From positions 5,319 through 54,349 of the forward strand of contig DDEU01000052.1 of NCBI GenBank assembly GCA_002336815.1: a DNA stretch of 49,031 nt, read 5' to 3'. How positions within the stretch are numbered: position 1 is the stretch's first letter; each line of letters begins with the position of its first letter. Positions 1 to 8,399 of the stretch are shown one piece after another. The notes under the pieces were generated by a model. It made no database searches. It saw nothing but the letters and a program-made list of their open reading frames with translations, and had not been told where the DNA came from. The DNA is from Chitinophagaceae bacterium UBA1946 (GTDB taxonomy: Bacteria > Bacteroidota > Bacteroidia > Chitinophagales > Chitinophagaceae). The translations under genes were made by a program, and so were the position numbers.

Positions 1-50
1 GCATCTGACTGTTAATCAGAGGGTCACTGGTTCAAGTCCAGTGGGGGGAG
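1..50 (+). tRNA. tRNA-Asn (anticodon GTT), 3' part only
   Basis: The window opens inside a tRNA. The anticodon stem TCTGA/TCAGA (4-8 with 16-20) closes a seven-base loop CTGTTAA whose anticodon GTT (11-13) reads Asn codons. The T arm follows: stem ACTGG/CCAGT (26-30 with 38-42) around loop TTCAAGT. The acceptor strand is 43-49 and G50 is the discriminator, as expected for tRNA-Asn. CCA is not encoded. The D arm and 5' acceptor strand lie outside the window. Confidence 0.93.
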
Positions 51-54
51 CAAG

Positions 55-80
55 AAGGTCACAGTGATGTGACCTTTTTT
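55..80 (+). terminator. intrinsic terminator of tRNA-Asn
   Basis: The arms AAGGTCAC and GTGACCTT pair around a six-base loop and are followed by a T run, five bases after the tRNA end. Confidence 0.85.
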
Positions 81-278
81 GTTTTATGACCTGGCAAGTA
101 TATATCTTATCCTCACAAAAGCTAAACCGTTTCTATACAGGCTGCACCCGGCAATTTTAAAAACGGGTTAAATTTCGTCCCATTTCTACGGTTCAGAGAT
201 TATTACTGCCAAAGCAGATGACTGGATTATTAGACCTTAATCAATACTCCCCCATCAGAGCCTCGATAGCTATTGGGG

Positions 279-339
279 TGGTTCAAGTCCGGTGGGGAAG
301 AAAAAAGGTCACATCACGGTGACCTTTTTTGTTTTGTAT
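279..339 (+). repeat. decayed second copy of tRNA 3' end plus terminator
   Basis: This stretch matches 28-88 almost along its whole length: the T-loop core GGTTCAAGTCC, a G-rich acceptor-like strand, a GGTCAC/GTGACC hairpin and the flank TTTTTTGTTTT. The part 5' of the T arm no longer folds as a tRNA and no anticodon arm is visible, so it is a relic and not a working tRNA. It could be left from unequal recombination within a tRNA array or from an integration event; the sequence does not decide. Confidence 0.7.
306..330 (+). terminator. terminator hairpin in the duplicated unit
   Basis: AGGTCAC and GTGACCT pair around a short loop and a T run follows. It is the counterpart of the hairpin at 55-80, with a different loop. 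Confidence 0.65.
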
Positions 340-486
340 GCAAGCATAAATCTTCTTCTTCTTCAGTAATTGGTGCAAAGACGTATTACGGTTTGATGGA
401 AACCTGTAACTCCAGGATTCTCATTTCTTTACCTGTCCTGTTTTTAAAAAAGTTGTCCGTAAAGCATCACAGTTAAAACCGGGTTA

Positions 487-1575
487 TCAATTCTTCTTAA
501 TACCGGGCGTACTCAACGTATCAATCTTTTGCTCCGGTACAGCCAGGCTATCTTTCTTAACTGGTGCAGGCGGTGCTGGATGCACGCTTTTCAGCAATTG
601 TACCTCAAACAATAAAATAGAATTCGCTGGTATGCCTTTGGGATTGGCTCCGCTGCCGGGCCTTGTCTGCAAACCGTACGCCAGGCCGGATGGGATATAA
701 AAAGTTGCTTTTGAGCCAGCCTTCAAAAGAGCAACCCCTTCATCCCAGCCCTTGATTACAGAACCACGACCCAGCACAAAAGTGTATGGCGACACATGAT
801 GAAATGCTGTGTCTTCATTGCTGTCGAAACGGGTACCGTCCAGCAACATACCGGTATAATTCATGGTAACAGTATCCCCCGGCAGGGCCTTTTCACCACT
901 TCCTTCCGCTGTGATGTTATAGTACAGGCCGGAACTTGTTTTTACTGCTGTAATTTTCTTTTTGGCAAGATAGGCCTGCAGTGTTTTATCGTCTTTTACA
1001 GCCTGTTTGGCAGCAGCAGCTTTTTGTTTGGCCATCTGCTCATTCATTTGTTTCATAAAGGCAGCCTGCTGTTCTTTCTGAACCTGCTCCTTTGGTTTGA
1101 TAGAAACCAGTTTGATGAAATACTGCACTTTGTCGCCGGGTTTAATAAAATCCGGTTTTTTTACTTTAGAATTTTTATACAAGGCATCTGCATCCACCAG
1201 GCACACAATGCTGTCACCCGGTGTCATCAAAACAATTGCTTCGATCAGGTCTCCTTTAAAAGCAGGTTTGGCCACACCATATACACCCGGCTTGCCTTTG
1301 AAAGCTGTTGCTGTGCTGTACATTAAACGATTTTGACAGATCGACTGCATGTTAAGACTTATCTGGTCACCATCCTGCGGTTTAAGGGTGCCAGGCTTGT
1401 CTACGATAAAGGCATATTGCAATCCCGAAGGAAATTTTTTATAAGTAACCGAAGGTTGGGCAGGTAATACAGGCTGCTGGTTCACGACCGGCGGCTTTGC
1501 CGGGTTGCTGTTTTGGGCAGAGGCGGTAAGGCAGAATAATATTCCGGTAGCAACTAAACGGATGGTTTGCAACAT
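487..1575 (-). CDS. secreted FKBP-type peptidyl-prolyl isomerase, two FKBP-like domains
   Basis: Predicted 362-residue exported proline isomerase acting in the periplasm or at the outer membrane. Residues 1-21 form a signal peptide (MLQTIRLVATG, hydrophobic core, cut near SAQ). An N-terminal degenerate FKBP-like domain (about 45-165) is followed by a Gln/Lys/Ala-rich helical linker and a canonical FKBP domain at about 214-329 (GDTVTMNYTG, GTRFDSN, VIKGWDEG, IPSGLAYG, LLFEVQLL). A short Pro/Lys tail ends the protein. The frame is open 23 codons further upstream, but a TATCTTTA promoter-like box lies inside that extension at 1624-1631 and the signal peptide starts only at 1575, so that ATG is chosen. 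The double-domain plan is familiar in Bacteroidota; the N-terminal copy probably lacks isomerase activity. Confidence 0.88.
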   Translation of the reverse strand: MLQTIRLVATGILFCLTASAQNSNPAKPPVVNQQPVLPAQPSVTYKKFPSGLQYAFIVDKPGTLKPQDGDQISLNMQSICQNRLMYSTATAFKGKPGVYGVAKPAFKGDLIEAIVLMTPGDSIVCLVDADALYKNSKVKKPDFIKPGDKVQYFIKLVSIKPKEQVQKEQQAAFMKQMNEQMAKQKAAAAKQAVKDDKTLQAYLAKKKITAVKTSSGLYYNITAEGSGEKALPGDTVTMNYTGMLLDGTRFDSNEDTAFHHVSPYTFVLGRGSVIKGWDEGVALLKAGSKATFYIPSGLAYGLQTRPGSGANPKGIPANSILLFEVQLLKSVHPAPPAPVKKDSLAVPEQKIDTLSTPGIKKN

Positions 1576-1623
1576 AATTATAATTGATTTTTTATTTAGA
1601 TAAAACGGGTAAATCCTTCCGGA

Positions 1624-1631
1624 TAAAGATA
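1624..1631 (-). promoter_or_regulatory. probable -7 promoter element of the FKBP gene
   Basis: Read on the minus strand this is TATCTTTA, one mismatch from TAnnTTTG, about 48 bases upstream of the chosen ATG. No clear TTTG was found at the expected upstream distance. Confidence 0.35.
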
Positions 1632-1929
1632 GAAAAAAAAACATTTCCTCTTTTTTAAGTGGACGTTAATGAGGGCCGGTAGCATGTATTTGCAACAAAG
1701 CTGACTGTAGTTGATATGCTGAAATGTTGAAAACACTTTTAAAATACCGTGAAAACACGCTTTTATTTTTCTATAATTTTTTTAATTTTTACATCATCAA
1801 CTTTCTTCGGCTGTCACTTTTATTTTAAGAACTACTGAAAAAACCAGCGGCATAGCCTGTTAAAGGGTTATAAATGCCCTTGCTGAAACAGCCGCCAAAA
1901 AATCCTTTTTTAAACTTAAAAACTTTATC
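1632..1929. other. divergent intergenic region, nothing recognised
   Basis: This AT-rich spacer separates the FKBP gene and the patatin gene, which are divergently transcribed. I see no gene, RNA or strong repeat in it; a promoter for the patatin gene must lie here but no good match stands out. Confidence 0.4.
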
Positions 1930-4900
1930 ATGGATGCAGTAATGGATCTATCTGCCAGGGCCGTTTCGTTTGTAACGCTGATACAAACCGTTTTTATCCG
2001 TAGCGTGGTAGTGGTTGAAAAAGAACCAGACCCCTTCCAGGAACTGTACCCTTCAGCCAGCATCGAAGTGGCATTTTCAGCATTGTTTTTTGAAAAGTTC
2101 AGTGATTTACTGGAAACGGCCAGGCAAAACGAAAAAAAGTATGGCCTTAACCATAAGTTTTTAACGGTGAGGGAGGGAAAGGCAGAATTCACAGAAAAGA
2201 ACAAATATGAAGAGGAGAACGAAGACGCAGCCAACGATATCGATGCAAGAATAGAGGAGCTGGTATGGATCAGCAGCAAAGCGCCGGATGAAAAAGACAA
2301 GGCATTGTCTGAAAAATATGCCCTGAAATTGTGTTACAATTTTGTGCAGTGGATCATCAACAATAAATGGCAAATCATTGAAAGAACCGGCCCCGATGCG
2401 GTGTTTGATCCACCGGCCGTTTGGAGGGATGCAATCACAGAACTGGTATACAACAGCAAGGAACAGCGCATTGCCCTTGCCGCAGCGCTGGAATACCTTC
2501 CAATTCATATTGTGCTGGCATTGGGAGGCGGTATAAACCAGGCGCAGGAGCAACGGATCCTGCAATGGTGGCCACCATCCGATGAGAGCAAAGAAAAAGC
2601 TACCATTATTGCTGAGCCGGAAACATCCATGATATCATTGCTTACAGATAAGGAACTTACGATCCGCCGGAAATTTATAGAAGACACGGGAAAATTCTTT
2701 CTACGGTACGAGGAGGGCGGAGACAATGTTGGTGAAACCTATGAGTCCAAAGTGATCAATTTTCTGTCAGACTGGAAGACGCTCAAAACATGGTTGCTCC
2801 GGCGGGAAGCGCCCCTTAGCTTTGAATACGTATTCAACGATGAGCTGGATGAAATAGCAGGCAGCAGGGATATGCGCCGCCAGGAGCAGGAGCTGACGGG
2901 CAACGAGCCTCCCGGGGAATCAATACCCCCAGGGGAAAACCCGGCGGGCATCTTTTACGGACATTGTAATCCATTTATCAGGGCAAAAAACATGAAGCTT
3001 TGTGCGCTCACGCTTTCAGGTGGCGGTATCCGTTCGGCAACATTCAACCTCGGGTTACTGCAGGGGCTTGCACAGGGTGGTGTTATCAACAAAATTGATT
3101 ACCTCTCCACCGTTTCCGGCGGCGGGTATATTGGTAGCTGGTTGGCTACCTGGATCAAAAGAGAAGGCTCCGTAAAAAAAGTAACCGACCGGCTGGATAC
3201 TTCAAAATCTCCTAACCCCATGGGAGAAGAAGTAAGACCAGTGCGCTGGCTGCGGATGTTCAGCAATTATTTTGCACCCAATAAAGGGATCATGACGGTT
3301 GATTCCTGGACGATTGGAGTAACCTGGCTCCGGAATACGTTGCTTAACCAGGTGGTAATCTTTTCTATATTATTTGCCATATTGATCGCCACCCGTTTGT
3401 TGTGGGAATTATGGCTCATTAAATTCTGGGCCCGGCCGCTGGGCCAGCTTTTTGTTTACAGTGGCTCCTGCCTCCTGCTTTTTTGCATGTCTGTGTTAAC
3501 AGGGTCGGGTATGCAATGGTACCTGGGGAAACAAACAAGACTTCCGCTGCGGCTGCACGACAACAGCAAAAGGATTGCCATGGCAATATTATTGATCGCT
3601 TTTGCCGGGTCTTTTATGATCAGCGCTACTTTGTATGGCCACATTTTGAATACTACTTTTTTTGAAAAAATAAGACTGCTGAAATATGCCGGAGGCTGGA
3701 TGCTGGTAACACTGTTGTTTGTAGCAGAGTATGGCAAATACCACAAATGCCTGCTGCCTTATACCAATAGTCTTTTTATGGCAAGAGGAACCATATTTTT
3801 AACAGCCGTATTTGCGGCAGTACTCGGACTCGTGTCGCTTTCGCTTGCCTGGAAACTGTTTGAAATGATCAAAGACATGATCGATACCAGGGTGATCAAA
3901 CCCGATGCACTCGCTTTTGCAATTGGTCCGGCCCTTGTGTTACTGGTATTCGGAATAACGGTGGTAGCAAGGATGGCTTTTTTAGGAAAATTTTTCCCGG
4001 ATGAAAGAAGGGAATGGTGGGGGCGCATGGGTGCAACCATTAATAAATGGGCCTTTATCTGGATGCTGCTGGCTGCAGCCACCCTGGTGATACACGATAC
4101 CCTTGGGCCTTTTATGAAAACACTGAAAGCACCAGCTTCCATTGGCGGCTGGATGGCGCTGGTAGGCGCTACCGTTAAAGCAGCTTTCAGCGGAAAAACA
4201 TCGGGCAAAGAAGAGAAAAAAGGATTCCAGGCCATCGGGCTCGACCTATTGAGCAGTGCTGGTCCGTATATTTTCATTGCCGGATTGCTGATCTTTTTAC
4301 CCCAATTGATCGATCCGTTGATGAAGAAGAGTATTTTCCCCGGTTTTCTTAACCTCAAAGTTGGATATAAACTGGGCGTTCTGCTCGGGATGTTCCTTGT
4401 GTTGGGAACCTACTTATCGTGGAAACTGGGTGTAAACGAATTTTCAATGCACCACTTTTACCGCAACCGGCTTGTAAGGGCTTATCTCGGCGCAACACGG
4501 CGAAATCCATCAAGGCAAAAAACCGCCAATCCCTTTACCAATTTTGATAAACTGGATGATGAGAAACTGGCCGCCTTTACCAATAACAAAGGTTATTACG
4601 GTCCTTATCCTGTGCTGAACACAGCACTCAATGCAACGCAAATCGCTGATTTATCGAGGCAGGACAGGAAGGCGGAGTCCTTTATTTTTTCACCCTTATA
4701 CTGTGGTTTCGATTTCAGCAGGGTGCGTTCTTCTGCCAATCCAAGGTCCAAATCCTACGACTATGGAATGCGGCCAACAGAGCAGTATGCCTATCCCGGC
4801 GGACCAGCTATTGGTACCGCCATGGCCATTTCCGGTGCGGCAGTTAATCCTAACCAGGGTTATCATTCATCTGCCGGTACAGCTTTCCTGCTCACGGTAT

Positions 4901-5487
4901 TTAATGTGCAGATGGGCTGGTGGATCGGCAACCCCAGGAAAAGCAACTGGAAAGACTCTGATCCTGATTTTGCATTGGGATACATTTTCAGCAATCTTTC
5001 CGGGCAAAGCAGCACAAAGCAACCCTTTGTTTGCCTTTCGGACGGTGGCCATTTTGATAACATGGGTCTTTACGAAATGGTAAGACGGCGCTGCTCCTTT
5101 ATCGTGGTAAGCGATGCGGAGCAGGATGATAAATTTACCTGTGAAGGTTTTGCCAACGCCATCCGGTGCTGCCGCATTGACCTGGGCGCAGAGATCGATA
5201 TTGATATCAGCGATATCATTAAACGAAAAGACTCACTTTCTGCAGGGCACTTCGCCTTTGGCAAAATAAGATACAGCGGGGAAACAACAGCAAGCGGAAC
5301 GCTGCTGTATATAAAATCATCCATTACCGGTGATGAGCCGGTAGACATTACAGAATATGCCGCCAACAATCAAACCTTTCCACACCAGACCACAGCAGAC
5401 CAGTTTTTTAATGAAAGACAGTTTGAGAGTTACAGGAAACTTGGTATGCACATCGCCCAACTGATAACAAATGCAAAAAAGGTATAG
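1930..5487 (+). CDS. giant patatin-like phospholipase with a polytopic membrane insertion
   Basis: This 1185-residue protein carries the hallmarks of the patatin fold: the oxyanion loop SGGGIRS (about 363-369), the nucleophile elbow TVSGGG with Ser396, and the DGG motif with Asp1038 (SDGGHFDNMGLYE). The expected activity is lipid acyl hydrolysis through a Ser-Asp dyad. The first ~350 residues are soluble and charged with no recognised domain. Between Ser396 and Asp1038 lie about eight to ten hydrophobic segments (roughly residues 470-835), so the catalytic parts should lie together on one side of a membrane. There is no signal peptide, which suggests inner-membrane location with a cytoplasmic active site. 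Patatins usually have 150-200 residues between the dyad members; the second patatin in this window has 195. Its physiological lipid is unknown. Confidence 0.82.
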   Translation: MDAVMDLSARAVSFVTLIQTVFIRSVVVVEKEPDPFQELYPSASIEVAFSALFFEKFSDLLETARQNEKKYGLNHKFLTVREGKAEFTEKNKYEEENEDAANDIDARIEELVWISSKAPDEKDKALSEKYALKLCYNFVQWIINNKWQIIERTGPDAVFDPPAVWRDAITELVYNSKEQRIALAAALEYLPIHIVLALGGGINQAQEQRILQWWPPSDESKEKATIIAEPETSMISLLTDKELTIRRKFIEDTGKFFLRYEEGGDNVGETYESKVINFLSDWKTLKTWLLRREAPLSFEYVFNDELDEIAGSRDMRRQEQELTGNEPPGESIPPGENPAGIFYGHCNPFIRAKNMKLCALTLSGGGIRSATFNLGLLQGLAQGGVINKIDYLSTVSGGGYIGSWLATWIKREGSVKKVTDRLDTSKSPNPMGEEVRPVRWLRMFSNYFAPNKGIMTVDSWTIGVTWLRNTLLNQVVIFSILFAILIATRLLWELWLIKFWARPLGQLFVYSGSCLLLFCMSVLTGSGMQWYLGKQTRLPLRLHDNSKRIAMAILLIAFAGSFMISATLYGHILNTTFFEKIRLLKYAGGWMLVTLLFVAEYGKYHKCLLPYTNSLFMARGTIFLTAVFAAVLGLVSLSLAWKLFEMIKDMIDTRVIKPDALAFAIGPALVLLVFGITVVARMAFLGKFFPDERREWWGRMGATINKWAFIWMLLAAATLVIHDTLGPFMKTLKAPASIGGWMALVGATVKAAFSGKTSGKEEKKGFQAIGLDLLSSAGPYIFIAGLLIFLPQLIDPLMKKSIFPGFLNLKVGYKLGVLLGMFLVLGTYLSWKLGVNEFSMHHFYRNRLVRAYLGATRRNPSRQKTANPFTNFDKLDDEKLAAFTNNKGYYGPYPVLNTALNATQIADLSRQDRKAESFIFSPLYCGFDFSRVRSSANPRSKSYDYGMRPTEQYAYPGGPAIGTAMAISGAAVNPNQGYHSSAGTAFLLTVFNVQMGWWIGNPRKSNWKDSDPDFALGYIFSNLSGQSSTKQPFVCLSDGGHFDNMGLYEMVRRRCSFIVVSDAEQDDKFTCEGFANAIRCCRIDLGAEIDIDISDIIKRKDSLSAGHFAFGKIRYSGETTASGTLLYIKSSITGDEPVDITEYAANNQTFPHQTTADQFFNERQFESYRKLGMHIAQLITNAKKV

Positions 5488-5655
5488 AAAAAAACATGTT
5501 TGAAATGATGACTTCAGCAACACTTAAAACAGGCGGTAAAAAAACAACCCGATTGTATAACTTCGTTAAGGCAGGTGATTGACTAAGTTCAATAAACATA
5601 AATTAGATTGTTATCGCTTAGTCCTTTAAAACTTATCGCTGCCACCGAAACAACA

Positions 5656-6372
5656 ATGACGCTGGGACCCTATTATATTTTACCAGGTGAACAGGGTATC
5701 AAAGGCCGCTTGCTGGATGATTACCTGGCAGAAGGCTACTACCGTATGCTGCACACTGTTTTTACCACTCATTATACTCAACTGGATACAGCTGGGCCAG
5801 CCCTGCCCGTATTTTGGTTAAGAACACAACTTGCAAACATCCGTGAAAGTAAAAATGCCCTTGCCATCCGAAAAAAATGCGCAGGCTTCACCGTTAGTTG
5901 CAGCCCGGCAGCAATTACCAGTGAAACAGAAGCTCTTTACAGCCTGTACCACAGCGCTGTAAATTTTAATACTGGCTCCAGTTGCTACGTATGTATGCAC
6001 GACAGCAGTATGCCGAATCCCTTTGATTCCAGGATGATCGAGATCAGGGATGGTGCCACGTTGATTGCAGTGGGTTATTTTGACCGGGGCGATAACAGCA
6101 TTACCGGCATCCTTAATTTTTATCATCCCGGGTATAAAAAATACAGCCTTGGAAAATACTTGATGCTGCAGAAAATAGATTGGGCGGTCATCAACGGCAT
6201 CACACTTTACTACACAGGATATATCTGTATCGGCAATACCAAATTCGATTATAAATTATATCCAGATACATCGGCCATTGAAGTTTTTTTACCGGTTGAA
6301 AGAATTTGGCAGCCTTTTTCGATCGTTGGCAAGGAAGGATTGGCCACTTACTGGAGCCGCTATTTATCCTAA
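5656..6372 (+). CDS. arginyl-tRNA--protein transferase-like (ATE/Bpt C-terminal type) protein
   Basis: About 238 residues. The C-terminal half resembles the GNAT-like domain of aminoacyl-tRNA-protein transferases: YSLGKYLMLQKIDWA, then YYTGYICIGNTKFDYKL, which parallels the usual 'lGyyi..c.kmrYK..f.P' block. The N-terminal half follows the family pattern (GYYRML, PVFWLRTQL), but the Cys cluster that classical Bpt/ATE proteins carry near there is not visible. Family knowledge would give transfer of Leu or Arg from tRNA to protein N-termini (N-degron pathway); with the Cys pairs missing, substrate and activity are uncertain. The frame opens with a TTG at 5608; the ATG at 5656 is preferred because the family-like sequence begins just after it. 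It stands alone between the patatin and guaC genes. Confidence 0.6.
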   Translation: MTLGPYYILPGEQGIKGRLLDDYLAEGYYRMLHTVFTTHYTQLDTAGPALPVFWLRTQLANIRESKNALAIRKKCAGFTVSCSPAAITSETEALYSLYHSAVNFNTGSSCYVCMHDSSMPNPFDSRMIEIRDGATLIAVGYFDRGDNSITGILNFYHPGYKKYSLGKYLMLQKIDWAVINGITLYYTGYICIGNTKFDYKLYPDTSAIEVFLPVERIWQPFSIVGKEGLATYWSRYLS

Positions 6373-6421
6373 TGTAATATGGATAGTGAACGCCCTGTAG
6401 ATCTTTATTGGAAATAAATTT

Positions 6422-6482
6422 CAGGCAAGGCCATCCATTTGATAACAAAGATGGCTGAATCATAAATACCATTTTTTGCCTG
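6422..6482 (+). other. nested inverted repeats in the guaC upstream region
   Basis: Outer arms CAGGCAA (6422-6428) and TTGCCTG (6476-6482) enclose inner arms GCCATC (6430-6435) and GATGGC (6450-6455). The structure lies between the transferase-like gene and guaC. It has no U tract after the inner stem. It could be a 3' structure of the upstream transcript or a leader element of guaC. Confidence 0.35.
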
Positions 6483-6547
6483 CAGTTTTCCATTAATTTA
6501 AAATCTCCCCTGCTTTGTATTAACTTACTGCCCTCAAAATATTCACT

Positions 6548-7588
6548 ATGAGAATTGAAAATGATATAAAACTGGGATTTAAAAATGTAATGATCCGTCC
6601 CAAACGCTCAACGCTTAAATCGAGGGTAGAAGTGAGTTTGCTCCGGAACTTTAAGTTTCGCCATACAGGAAAAACATGGGAAGGTGTGCCGGTGATGGCT
6701 GCCAATATGGATACGGTGGGTACTTTTGAAATGGCCCTGGCCCTGGCGCAGCACAAAGCTTTTACCGCCATTCACAAACATTACAGCCTGGCAGAATGGA
6801 AAAATTTTATGCAGGGTGCCCCGCCCGAAATTGCACAGCATATTGCTATCAGCACGGGATCGGGCAAAGCGGATGCAGAGAAGCTACGGATGGTAATTGA
6901 GCAATGTCCTTCTCTTGAATTTATCTGCATTGATGTTGCCAACGGTTACTCGGAGCATTTTGTGGATTTTGTAAAAAGAACCAGGGAAGCATTTCCCGAT
7001 AAAGTTATTTTAGCCGGCAATGTAGTGACCGGCGAAATGGTAGAAGAATTATTGCTGGCCGGTGCAGATATTATTAAAGTAGGCATTGGCCCGGGCTCTG
7101 TTTGTACTACCAGGGTTAAAACGGGTGTGGGCTATCCGCAGTTGAGTGCCATTATAGAATGTGCTGATGCTGCACACGGGTTAAAAGGCCAGATCATTTC
7201 TGATGGAGGCTGCAAAGTGCCGGGTGATGTTGCGAAAGCCTTTGGAGGCGGAGCAGATTTTGTAATGCTGGGCGGCATGCTGGCCGGGCATGATGAAAGT
7301 GGCGGCGAACTGGTAGAAAAAAATGGAGAAAAGTTTAAGCTTTTTTATGGCATGAGCTCTGAAACAGCCATGAATAAATATGCCGGCGGAGTAGCAGAAT
7401 ACCGGGCCAGTGAAGGCAAAACGGTTACTATTAAATATCGTGGTGCTGTTGATCATACCCTGCAGGATCTGCTTGGAGGTGTACGATCTACCTGTACTTA
7501 CGTGGGCGCACAATCGTTGAAGGAATTAACCAAACGCACTACATTCATCAGGGTAGAAGAGCAGCACAACCAGTGGTTTGAAGAATAG
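6548..7588 (+). CDS. guaC: GMP reductase
   Basis: 346 residues, matching the usual length of about 347. The enzyme reduces GMP to IMP with NADPH and release of ammonia, linking guanine and adenine nucleotide pools in the cytoplasm. The IMPDH/GMPR barrel is clear: VMAANMDTVGT near residue 50, CIDVANGYSEHF, the catalytic loop GIGPGSVCTTR with Cys186, DGGCKVPGDVAKAF, and the MLGGMLAGHDES phosphate-binding region. There are no CBS domains, which separates it from IMP dehydrogenase. The start ATG is the first in frame and gives the expected MRIENDIKLGFKNV N-terminus. It appears to be a single-gene unit. Confidence 0.95.
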   Translation: MRIENDIKLGFKNVMIRPKRSTLKSRVEVSLLRNFKFRHTGKTWEGVPVMAANMDTVGTFEMALALAQHKAFTAIHKHYSLAEWKNFMQGAPPEIAQHIAISTGSGKADAEKLRMVIEQCPSLEFICIDVANGYSEHFVDFVKRTREAFPDKVILAGNVVTGEMVEELLLAGADIIKVGIGPGSVCTTRVKTGVGYPQLSAIIECADAAHGLKGQIISDGGCKVPGDVAKAFGGGADFVMLGGMLAGHDESGGELVEKNGEKFKLFYGMSSETAMNKYAGGVAEYRASEGKTVTIKYRGAVDHTLQDLLGGVRSTCTYVGAQSLKELTKRTTFIRVEEQHNQWFEE

Positions 7589-7785
7589 GAAAAAAGCATT
7601 ATTACATTTACATTTTTGCCAGCCGCTCCGCATATCTTTCCGGCGGCGTTGGTACTAATAAAAATTGTACTGTATTCGTTTGCTCCCGCATACTGCAGTG
7701 ACCTGGAGCAAAAACATGGATTTTTAATTTAAGACTGTATTCTGTTTTATTTATTACTTATTTTTAGTGTACTAAACTCATCAAC

Positions 7786-8250
7786 ATGGCAACCACAAAA
7801 AACAGCAAAAAACAAGCAGCCGAAGATAAAACCCTCGGCACCAAAGTAGGCGAACAATTAGGTCTCCTTTCCAACGAAATCACCGGCGTTAAAGATCAAT
7901 TGGTAGAAATGGCGGGCAACGCAATAGAAGTTGTAAAAGAAAAGATCGAAGCGGTTGTTTCTCCAGCTAAAAAGACTGCAAAGAAAACAGTAAAGAAAGC
8001 CGCCAAAAAGTTGGTAAAGAAAGCGGCGAAAAAAGTAGCACCGGTAAAAAAAGCGGTTGAGAAAATAGTGAAAAAGGCAGCTAAGAAAGTTGCAAAAAAG
8101 GCCACTCCTAAAAAAAGCGCCGCTAAACCAGTTGTTAAAAAAGCTGCCAAAAAGCTGGTAAAGAAAGCGGCAAAAAAAGTAACCCCGGCAAAAAAAGCAG
8201 TTAAGAAAATAGCTAAAAAGGCAGTGAAAAAAGCAGCGAAAAAGAAATAG
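7786..8250 (+). CDS. histone H1-like Lys/Ala-rich protein
   Basis: 154 residues. The first ~58 residues are a mixed-charge, probably helical segment (LGTKVGEQLGLLSNEITGVKDQ) and the rest is almost only Lys, Ala, Val and Thr in AAKK/VKK units, like the C-terminal tail of histone H1 and of bacterial AlgP/Hc1-type proteins. Such tails bind DNA or polyphosphate nonspecifically, so a nucleoid-associated role is inferred. Residues 70-101 and 118-149 are an internal duplication. A TATTTTTA box lies 27 bases upstream (7759-7766) and a strong terminator follows at 8291, so the gene is monocistronic. Confidence 0.8.
   Translation: MATTKNSKKQAAEDKTLGTKVGEQLGLLSNEITGVKDQLVEMAGNAIEVVKEKIEAVVSPAKKTAKKTVKKAAKKLVKKAAKKVAPVKKAVEKIVKKAAKKVAKKATPKKSAAKPVVKKAAKKLVKKAAKKVTPAKKAVKKIAKKAVKKAAKKK
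7993..8232 (+). repeat. internal coding duplication in the H1-like gene
   Basis: Bases 7993-8088 and 8137-8232 encode two copies of a 32-residue block beginning KKAAKKLVKKAAKKV. The protein copies differ at only a few positions, while synonymous sites differ in several codons, so the duplication is not recent. Confidence 0.75.
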
Positions 8251-8290
8251 TCTTATTGATGGATATTTCCGTCTTTATTCTAACAGTATA

Positions 8291-8321
8291 AAAAAGTCTT
8301 TGCGCCTGCAAAGACTTTTTT
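8291..8321 (+). terminator. intrinsic terminator of the H1-like gene
   Basis: Thirteen-base arms (core AGTCTTTGC/GCAAAGACT) pair around GCCT and end in a T run. The A and T tracts on both sides could allow function in either direction. Confidence 0.9.
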
Positions 8322-8355
8322 ATTGGCAGTTTACAGGAAGGCCATGTTATCTGTC

Positions 8356-8363
8356 TATATTTG
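8356..8363 (+). promoter_or_regulatory. -7 promoter element of the GH32 gene
   Basis: TATATTTG is an exact TAnnTTTG match 36 bases before the ATG at 8400. It overlaps the TTG at 8361 that would otherwise extend the frame, which argues for the ATG. Confidence 0.6.
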
Positions 8364-8399
8364 AAAGGCTGTTCACATTCATCCAAAAATTGCTATGCC

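Larger units (their letters stand above)
81..486. other. intergenic stretch without a convincing gene
   Basis: No open frame here has the look of a gene. A frame at 273-476 runs through the duplicated terminator and is rejected. The only structure seen is the second copy of the tRNA-tail/terminator unit near 279-339. Confidence 0.6.

Noticed and set aside
273..476. Open frame of 67 codons in the tRNA-relic region
   Set aside because: It runs through the duplicated tRNA tail and terminator hairpin, so the frame is accidental.
3759..4358. Minus-strand frame of 199 codons inside the giant patatin gene
   Set aside because: It is wholly antisense to the membrane region of a well-supported gene and has no recognisable features.
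5608..5655. TTG start of the arginyl-transferase-like gene
   Set aside because: The 16 added residues show no family pattern; the ATG at 5656 is simpler, although the TTG is not excluded.
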